From positions 1-39,021 of the forward strand of contig JAJRBZ010000047.1 in the NCBI GenBank assembly GCA_028679185.1: a stretch of 39,021 nt of DNA, read 5' to 3'. The position numbers were made by a program, and so were the translations under genes. Origin of the DNA: Methanoregula sp. (GTDB lineage: Archaea > Halobacteriota > Methanomicrobia > Methanomicrobiales > Methanospirillaceae). Every line of letters starts with the position of its first letter. Position 1 is the first letter of the stretch. A model generated the notes under the pieces. The model worked only from the letters and a program-made list of their open reading frames with translations, was not told where the DNA came from and ran no database searches. Shown here in pieces: positions 34,017 through 39,021 of this stretch.

Positions 34017-35327
34017 TCAGGCAAACATGACGCCTTCAACATCTCTGAAATTACGGTTGAAATCGAGATGGATTTTGGTAATAGCTGCAAGGAAATCTTC
34101 CTGTTTAATCGCCGGACGTTCCTTCCTGATCGCAAACATACCCGCTTCCATGCAGATTGCCCGAAGGTCTGCACCGTTCTTGCCTTCGGTCTGTTTTGCG
34201 ATTTCGCAGAGATCCACATCTTCATCAATCGTTAGTTCCCGGCAGTGAACCTTGAGGATTGAGAGACGTCCGGTTTCATCCGGTAACGGGATCTCGATAA
34301 TCCGGTCAAAGCGTCCTGGTCGGAGCAATGCCCTGTCAAGAATATCTATACGGTTTGTTGCACCAATGATTTTCACGTCACCCCGGTTCTCGAATCCGTC
34401 CATCCCGGCCAAAAGCTGCATAAGCGTACGCTGCACTTCCCGGTCCCCGGATGTATTTGCCTCAGTACGGGATGCCCCTACTGCATCAATCTCGTCAATA
34501 AAGATAATCGTCGGAGCCTTCTTCTTGGCAAGATCAAAAAGTTCACGGACAAGTCGTGCTCCTTCCCCTATATATTTCTGGACGAGCTCAGATCCCACGA
34601 CCCGCATAAAGTGAGCGTGTGTCTCATGGGCAACAGCTTTTGCCAGCAACGTCTTTCCCGTTCCCGGTGGTCCATGAAGCAGCACTCCTTTTGGAGGATC
34701 AATACCGATCCGCAGGAAAAGTTCAGGACGCGTCAGCGGGAGCTCGACTGCCTCCTTTATTTCGTTGATCTGGACTTCAAGACCCCCGATATCAGCATAG
34801 TTTTCCTGCGGGGACTCTACCAGTTCCATGCCATATACCTGAGCATCAAAGCTGGTGGGGAGAATCTCAACAATTGCCAGTGACTGCTGGTTGAGTGTGC
34901 AGCGTACACCGGGTTTGAGTTCCTCAGCATTAATTGATGGAGAACTCCGTACCAGAAAACGAGGGCCGGCACTGCTCCGGACAATGACACGGGATGTGTC
35001 GACAACGTCAGTGATAGTACCGATAATCAGCGGAGGGCTTCGGAGCTGTTCACTCTCACTTTTCAGTTTCCGTACTTCGCGTTCGTACCGGATCTTCTGG
35101 GTTTCAATATATCTCTTATCCGCTTCCACCTGTCGCAGTTGTTCGCGGAGTTCAAGGTTGCGGGATTCAAGGTTTCCAACCCGTTCTACCATCTGTACTT
35201 CGAGCTCGTGCTTGTCGTTTTCGATCTGGATCAGCTGACTGCGGAGCTGTTCCGAAAGTGTGCGGTATAATCGGTAGAGCTCTTCAGGCGTCTGGGGGTC
35301 CGGTGACTGATGGAGTATATCTCCCAT
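34017..35327 (-). CDS. pan: proteasome-activating nucleotidase
   Basis: PAN is the AAA+ ring that unfolds proteins and feeds them to the archaeal 20S proteasome. The 436-aa product has an N-terminal coiled coil (about 15-80), an OB domain ([20 protein letters not shown]), and one AAA module with Walker A GPPGTGKT, Walker [12 protein letters not shown] and the arginine-finger region [14 protein letters not shown]. The chain ends GVMFA, so the terminal HbYX motif that opens the 20S gate appears with Phe in place of Tyr and Ala last. ATG 35327 is preferred over TTG 35339 because it fits the TATA position with a leader of about 10 nt. Confidence 0.93.
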   Translation of the reverse strand: MGDILHQSPDPQTPEELYRLYRTLSEQLRSQLIQIENDKHELEVQMVERVGNLESRNLELREQLRQVEADKRYIETQKIRYEREVRKLKSESEQLRSPPLIIGTITDVVDTSRVIVRSSAGPRFLVRSSPSINAEELKPGVRCTLNQQSLAIVEILPTSFDAQVYGMELVESPQENYADIGGLEVQINEIKEAVELPLTRPELFLRIGIDPPKGVLLHGPPGTGKTLLAKAVAHETHAHFMRVVGSELVQKYIGEGARLVRELFDLAKKKAPTIIFIDEIDAVGASRTEANTSGDREVQRTLMQLLAGMDGFENRGDVKIIGATNRIDILDRALLRPGRFDRIIEIPLPDETGRLSILKVHCRELTIDEDVDLCEIAKQTEGKNGADLRAICMEAGMFAIRKERPAIKQEDFLAAITKIHLDFNRNFRDVEGVMFA

Positions 35328-35341
35328 CTTGTTTCTCAATT

Positions 35342-35368
35342 AGCTATATAGGGAAACTGCATATAAAG
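35342..35368. promoter_or_regulatory. interleaved divergent promoters of pan and mbf1
   Basis: Two TATA-like boxes lie in the 54-bp spacer. CTATATA (35344-35350) is about 35 nt before the MBF1 start, and CTTTATAT (35368-35361, minus) is about 37 nt before the PAN start. Each box is nearer the other gene, so the two pre-initiation complexes would overlap and may exclude each other. Confidence 0.5.
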
Positions 35369-35381
35369 TGTTTGTGAGAAT

Positions 35382-35894
35382 ATGCAGTGTGAAATGTGTG
35401 GAGAAACGATACGGGGCATCCCCAAATTAGTAAGGGTAGAGGGTGCTGAACTGCAGGTATGCACGAAGTGCGAAAAATTTGGTACTGAAGTGCAGCAGCC
35501 TCGGCGCAAGGATCTTGTACGCCCGGAAACTTCGAAAACCCCGCGATCCGGTACAGGTCCGGGGGCTGTTCCTCAATTACGGAGAAAACGGGATCTCTTT
35601 GATTATATGGAGGGGGATATCGTTGATGATTATGCAGCCCGCATAAGGAAAGCACGAATGGATAAAGGGTTCACCTCAAAAGATCTGGCCATGCAGATTA
35701 AGGAACGTGAACACCTCATTAAAAAGATTGAGAACAGTGAATTGATCCCGGAAGAAGATGTAAGGAAAAAATTAGAAAAGATCCTCGAGATCAGGCTTAT
35801 CGACGCTCCTGAAACGGAAAGCGAAAAAAAGGTTCAGAGTAAACTCACTCCCACACTGGGCGACCTTACGATCATTAAAAAAGTGAAGAAATAA
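35382..35894 (+). CDS. mbf1: archaeal multiprotein bridging factor 1 (MBF1)
   Basis: The 170-aa protein has an N-terminal zinc ribbon (MQCEMCGETI and QVCTKCEKFG, two CxxC knuckles), a flexible basic linker, and a C-terminal Cro/C1-type helix-turn-helix (ARIRKARMDKGFTSKDLAMQ). This is the standard archaeal MBF1 layout; the protein associates with ribosomes and possibly with the transcription machinery. Its 3' end overlaps the frameshifted end of the convergent DUF47 gene. Confidence 0.93.
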   Translation: MQCEMCGETIRGIPKLVRVEGAELQVCTKCEKFGTEVQQPRRKDLVRPETSKTPRSGTGPGAVPQLRRKRDLFDYMEGDIVDDYAARIRKARMDKGFTSKDLAMQIKEREHLIKKIENSELIPEEDVRKKLEKILEIRLIDAPETESEKKVQSKLTPTLGDLTIIKKVKK

Positions 35895-36585
35895 CAATAC
35901 GTATTGGATTCTTTTCTTCTTTATGCCAGATCAATAACCGCATTATGCAGGATATCCAGCGTATCCCGCAATGCCCGTCCCGCATGGCGGGGTGGTGATA
36001 GATCTCCTGTGTCCGCAACGCATTCATCGCATCAGTTGTCCTGAGCAGATCGGTCATTCCGGAGATGTATAACTCCTCAATCATGTTATAATCATCCCGG
36101 GCATGCCGGATTTCTTCTTCCACTGCATCTTTATCAGTGTTCAGGTTCCTGATTCCACTGGAGATACACTCCGTACCGCTGAGAAGGTATTTTGCCATAG
36201 CAAGTATTGATTTATCGGGCTGAACACCAAAAGCGTACATCTCTTTTGCGGTCTCCTTTGAAAAGTTGAGGATATAATCCATCTGCCGCGAGATGCTGTA
36301 GATATCCTGCCGGTCAAACGGCGTGGAGAAGGATCGGATCAGTTTATCCTCCATATCATGGCGCATACTATCCACCTCATTTTCTATGCGGTCGAGTTCA
36401 TGGGGATTTGAGAGAGGAAGCGTTTCCAGCCATACTACGAATGCCCGTACACCGGAAACGGTCCAGTCGGACTGGTGGGCAAGCATGGATTCAAAATCAT
36501 ACTCTCGGGGGAAAAATGCGGAGAACAGGTTCTTTTTTCTCTCCGGCTGCGGATTTTTGTGTGTGTTTTCTTTCTCAGTAACCAT
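35875..36585 (-). CDS. DUF47/PhoU-like phosphate-transport regulator, C-terminus frameshifted
   Basis: A helical PhoU-like protein (FSAFFPREYDFESMLAHQSD at the N-terminus, then helices such as LDRIENEVDSMRHDMEDKLI) that pairs with PiT transporters. From about residue 196 the frame changes character (HHPAMRDGHCGIRWISC). One base more in the G-run at 35989-35992 would restore HHPRHAGRALRDTLDILHNA and VIDLA with TAA at 35921-35923, the family's normal end. So the gene is either a recent mutant or carries a sequencing error; as written the frame runs to 35875 and overlaps mbf1. GGAGTGTGATCC gives a strong ribosome binding site. It starts 6 nt after the pit stop. Confidence 0.8.
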   Translation of the reverse strand: MVTEKENTHKNPQPERKKNLFSAFFPREYDFESMLAHQSDWTVSGVRAFVVWLETLPLSNPHELDRIENEVDSMRHDMEDKLIRSFSTPFDRQDIYSISRQMDYILNFSKETAKEMYAFGVQPDKSILAMAKYLLSGTECISSGIRNLNTDKDAVEEEIRHARDDYNMIEELYISGMTDLLRTTDAMNALRTQEIYHHPAMRDGHCGIRWISCIMRLLIWHKEEKNPIRIVISSLF

Positions 36586-36591
36586 AGAGGA

Positions 36592-37707
36592 TCACACTCC
36601 GGTAAAAGGGGAAATGATCAGGTAAAGGACGGCTGAAATGAGCATGGTGACCGGCATGGTAATTATCATTGCAGTCAGAATATGCGTTCCTACTGACCAT
36701 TTCACTTTCCTGGGATTCTCGGCTGCACCCACGCCAATCACAGACATTGTGATGACCTGGGTGGATGATACAGGTGCCCCTGCCAGGGTTGAAATTGCAA
36801 GGGATGACGACGAAAAAAACTGTGAATCAAATGAGTGGATGGGTTCGATTTTGAAGATCCTGCGTCCCAGTGTGTTCATGATGCGCCATCCGCCGCTCAT
36901 GGTGCCTGTCGCGAGCAGGATCGCACAGGTAATCCGGGCCCACAGCGGCACTTCTGCAGCCGTTGAGAGCCCGGCAGCAAAGAGTGCAAGGGCAATGATA
37001 CCCAGCTGTTTCTGTGAATCGTTTGCCCCGTTGGAAAAGGCCATGACCCCTGCCGCACACCAGTTAAAGAACACAATCGTTTTGTTTGTCGTTCTTTTTG
37101 CATTCCGCAGGATGAAACCGGTGCTCTTGTGCATCAGGAAACTCCCGGCAAATCCAATCAGGATTGAGATTTCAAAAAAGAACAGGATTTTTACCAGACC
37201 GGTGATTTCATACGGAGGATTGACCAGCTCATAAAGACCCCAGAAGATGCTGCTGATCCCGGCTGCAGCAATACCGCCTCCGATAAGACCCCCGATCAGG
37301 GAGTGCGTGGACGATGAAGGGAGCCCGAATTTCCAGGTAATAATGTTCCAGACTGTTGCCGTCAGCAGCCCAATCAGGAGCACCAGCACAGTCTGATCAC
37401 GGGAGGACAGGATAAGCAGTCCGGAGATGGTAAAGGCAACAGCACTGCCACCAAGGATCGCCCCGAGCAGCGATACACCTGCAACAAAGATGATCCCCGC
37501 TTTTGGTGTTGCCGACCGTGAAGCGATGAAGGTCGCAGCAATGGAACTTGCATCCTGAAACCCGTTGGTAAAGGTGAACACCAGCGCCAGGAGGACCGTG
37601 ATAATTGCAATCTCGATCATGAGACAAGCTGCAAAGGCAGTGTGGCCGGATTGGGGCTGTACGGGACCCTGCAGTGTACCCAGCGCTGTATTCTCATCTC
37701 CACTCAT
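36592..37707 (-). CDS. pit: PiT family inorganic phosphate transporter
   Basis: The 371-aa membrane protein has the two inverted PiT signatures, TFTNGFQDASSIAATFIASR near the start and FSNGANDSQKQLGIIALAL in the second half, plus about ten helices. It imports phosphate with Na+ or H+. The DUF47 gene 6 nt downstream is the usual partner. The start is uncertain: ATG 37707 adds a 29-residue soluble leader and overlaps a doubtful upstream frame by ATGA, whereas ATG 37620 (MIEIAIITVLLALVF) gives the family-typical N-terminus. Neither has a strong ribosome binding site. Confidence 0.9.
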   Translation of the reverse strand: MSGDENTALGTLQGPVQPQSGHTAFAACLMIEIAIITVLLALVFTFTNGFQDASSIAATFIASRSATPKAGIIFVAGVSLLGAILGGSAVAFTISGLLILSSRDQTVLVLLIGLLTATVWNIITWKFGLPSSSTHSLIGGLIGGGIAAAGISSIFWGLYELVNPPYEITGLVKILFFFEISILIGFAGSFLMHKSTGFILRNAKRTTNKTIVFFNWCAAGVMAFSNGANDSQKQLGIIALALFAAGLSTAAEVPLWARITCAILLATGTMSGGWRIMNTLGRRIFKIEPIHSFDSQFFSSSSLAISTLAGAPVSSTQVITMSVIGVGAAENPRKVKWSVGTHILTAMIITMPVTMLISAVLYLIISPFTGV

Positions 37708-38072
37708 AAAAGGATAGCGAGTGGAGGGCCGAGTAAGCTGACTCCTTCCAGGCTCTGATGGGGCACCTCATTCCGATCATAGAGCTGTACGAATGACTTT
37801 GACATTGTGCATGTCCAGAAAAATGAAAGGAGGCCGGCCATGTTCATGGCAGAATGGTGAGGAACACGTCTCCCACCCTTTTTTCCCGGTTTGTCAATGA
37901 CTCCCTTCCCGCCGAAGGATCCGGCCTGAAGGATCTGGTGCGTCTGAAAGAAACGCCAGGTTTCCGGATCACCGATTACTACACATGACCCAAGCAGACG
38001 TACTCTCTCGCATTCCGTTTCTCCGTCGGTGACTTCTTCCCGCGGAACGTTATTTTTCTTTCCTGGTTGCAA
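37704..38072 (-). CDS. doubtful 122-aa hypothetical ORF upstream of pit
   Basis: The frame (LLGSCVVIGDPETWRFFQTH in the middle) ends with TGA overlapping the longer pit start as ATGA, a layout often seen in coupled genes. I recognise no domain and see no ribosome binding site. It may be a genuine small gene or the transcribed leader of pit. Confidence 0.3.
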   Translation of the reverse strand: MQPGKKNNVPREEVTDGETECERVRLLGSCVVIGDPETWRFFQTHQILQAGSFGGKGVIDKPGKKGGRRVPHHSAMNMAGLLSFFWTCTMSKSFVQLYDRNEVPHQSLEGVSLLGPPLAILL

Positions 38073-38114
38073 AAAGTGACGAATTCCGGCACATGTTTTT
38101 AAAATACGTCCATC

Positions 38115-38131
38115 CTGCCGTTTTCAGGCAG
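38115..38131. other. hairpin before repeat copy 1
   Basis: CTGCC-GTTTTCA-GGCAG, a short stem-loop about 30 bp before the first long direct repeat. Confidence 0.5.
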
Positions 38132-38160
38132 AAATAAGGATTTTAATGGCAGGAAAATGT

Positions 38161-38244
38161 ACGCTAATGGACGCTATTGGGAGGCAAAAACTAAGGGGTC
38201 GGATGGTCTGGTATGGGTCAAGTGAAAAGAAGGCCTGTTTTGGG
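38161..38244 (+). repeat. long direct repeat, copy 1
   Basis: Begins ACGCTAATGGACGCTATTGG and ends near TGTTTTGGG. The first 25 bp are identical to copy 2 at 38640 and the rest is about 65-70% alike by eye. Each copy opens with two related 10-mers, CGCTAATGGA and CGCTATTGGG. Confidence 0.7.
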
Positions 38245-38300
38245 CATTGGAAACCCGGATTTTCTCGTCGGATACCGTCATGGATTTAGGGATCCCTTAA

Positions 38301-38345
38301 ACGGGTCATCTGACCCGTGCGATGGTAGGTTACCTGTGACAGGTA
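38301..38345. other. two adjacent perfect palindromes
   Basis: ACGGGTCA-TC-TGACCCGT (38301-38318) and TACCTGT-G-ACAGGTA (38331-38345) lie 12 bp apart between the long direct repeats. They are candidates for dimeric repressor operators or structured RNA. Confidence 0.6.
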
Positions 38346-38602
38346 TGGTGATTTGGCCGGGTCAGTGAATTTTTTAGTGTTCCAGTGGAAGCCCGGATCT
38401 ACACAAACATATAGGGTGGTTTGGGAGAGGATTACGTCGGTGATCGTCGGTGGCAGGGAGGCATCGAACACCATCTCACCCACCCACCGTTCCGGGCCCG
38501 CTACGGCTTTGGATTACCCCTCCGGACACCCTTTTTCCGGAATCCCTTGCAAAAACAGGTCCGGATTTACCCACTTTTTCCAGAAACGCCCGTATAGCAG
38601 GA

Positions 38603-38639
38603 TTTACGGCAAACGGGGCAATTTCCGTGGCGCCGTAAA
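38603..38639. other. two-tier hairpin before repeat copy 2
   Basis: TTTACGGC (38603-38610) pairs with GCCGTAAA (38632-38639), and ACGG (38613-38616) pairs with CCGT (38625-38628) inside. It abuts the second long direct repeat. Confidence 0.55.
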
Positions 38640-38724
38640 ACGCTAATGGACGCTATTGGGAGGCGAAACTCAGGCAAGACGGGGGCGGGGAGGGGATAGA
38701 TGAAAGGAGGGGCTGTTTTGGGGG
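38640..38724 (+). repeat. long direct repeat, copy 2
   Basis: Second copy of the 38161-38244 repeat, same orientation, 479 bp further on. The 395 bp between the copies holds no convincing gene. Confidence 0.7.
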
Positions 38725-38773
38725 GTATGTGATTAATACTCGAAGAGGAGTAAGTTTTCAAACATTAGAAATA

Positions 38774-38786
38774 TTTTTTATATATA
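38774..38786 (+). promoter_or_regulatory. TATA box of the flavodoxin gene
   Basis: TTTTTTATATATA lies about 50 nt before ATG 38833, which predicts a leader of about 20-25 nt containing the GGAGG at 38819-38823. Confidence 0.6.
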
Positions 38787-38832
38787 CAATAATCGATCAA
38801 GGGATTGAGACCCCCATTGGAGGATGACATAC

Positions 38833-39021
38833 ATGAAAGTGAGGAAACTGAACGAAAATGATTCAAAATGTCTGATCGCCTATTTTTCGCGTTCAGAAAA
38901 CAACTATGTCAGCGGAACGATTGTGAACCTGCCGGTCGGCAACACAGAAGTCGTAGCAACGATGATCCAGGAAATGACAAAAGGCGATCTGTTTCATATT
39001 GAAGCGGTGAATGCGTATCCC
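38833..39021 (+). CDS. flavodoxin family protein, 3' end outside the window
   Basis: The 63 visible residues are MKVRKLNENDSKCLIAYFSR, then SENNYVSGTIVNLPVGNTEV and VATMIQEMTKGDLFHIEAVN. The AYFSRSENN phosphate-binding-loop region and GNTEVVATMI are typical of the flavodoxin group that reads (L/I)AYFSRxG..VGNTxxVA. Such proteins carry FMN and move low-potential electrons. GGAGG at 38819-38823 is 9 nt before ATG 38833; an ATG at 38824 overlaps it. The gene is cut by the right edge. Confidence 0.8.
   Translation, partial: MKVRKLNENDSKCLIAYFSRSENNYVSGTIVNLPVGNTEVVATMIQEMTKGDLFHIEAVNAYP

Overview
The window looks like a chromosomal segment of a methanogenic euryarchaeon, most likely from Methanomicrobiales (a Methanoregula-like lineage is my inference). 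Archaeal markers are a pyruvoyl-dependent arginine decarboxylase, the proteasome-activating nucleotidase PAN, archaeal MBF1, TATA-box promoters with short leaders, GGAGGTGATC-type ribosome binding sites, and large PKD-domain surface proteins. No methanogenesis gene is present, so the order-level call is tentative.

Layout. 1-2.9 kb is a decayed stretch with dispersed 21-22 bp repeats, broken ORFs and a few very small proteins (two Zn-binding, one single-TM). pdaD follows at 3.0 kb. 3.7-11.9 kb (minus strand) holds a compact acetyl-CoA synthase cluster, acsB-acsD-acsC-acsV-(MetE-core methyltransferase)-cooC. AcsB and AcsD have bacterial, not archaeal, architecture, and there is no CODH subunit and no AcsE in the cluster. 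The likely logic is that the corrinoid Fe-S protein AcsCD carries a methyl group, AcsV reactivates it, AcsB makes acetyl-CoA, the MetE-core enzyme may divert methyl to methionine, and the CooC-type ATPase loads nickel. 12.2-16.7 kb (plus) has an ACT-ACT-metallo-beta-lactamase fusion, hxlB, an aminotransferase and an M42 aminopeptidase; the last three are tightly packed.

16.7-21.65 kb is an AT-rich accessory island: a dead HNH endonuclease gene, a lone acetyltransferase, and what I read as a decayed casposon. That element (18333-21554) has ~21 bp terminal inverted repeats, a 14-bp target-site duplication whose right copy overlaps the 3' end of a tRNA-Leu(UAG) gene, and a C-terminal remnant of a Cas1-type integrase at its right end. 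Its only intact gene encodes an 884-aa repeat-rich secreted protein. This is the most striking feature of the window.

21.7-32.9 kb contains kup and trkH potassium transporters, an AI-2E family permease, a ~1020-aa PKD surface protein, a calpain-like protease with an intact Cys/His/Asn triad, and a TraB family membrane protein. 33-37.7 kb has a possible caspase-like His/Cys protein, PAN and MBF1 fired divergently from a 54-bp spacer with interleaved TATA boxes, and a phosphate transporter paired with a DUF47/PhoU-like gene that carries a C-terminal frameshift. 37.7-38.8 kb is mostly non-coding with two long direct-repeat copies, perfect palindromes and a hairpin. A flavodoxin gene runs off the right edge.
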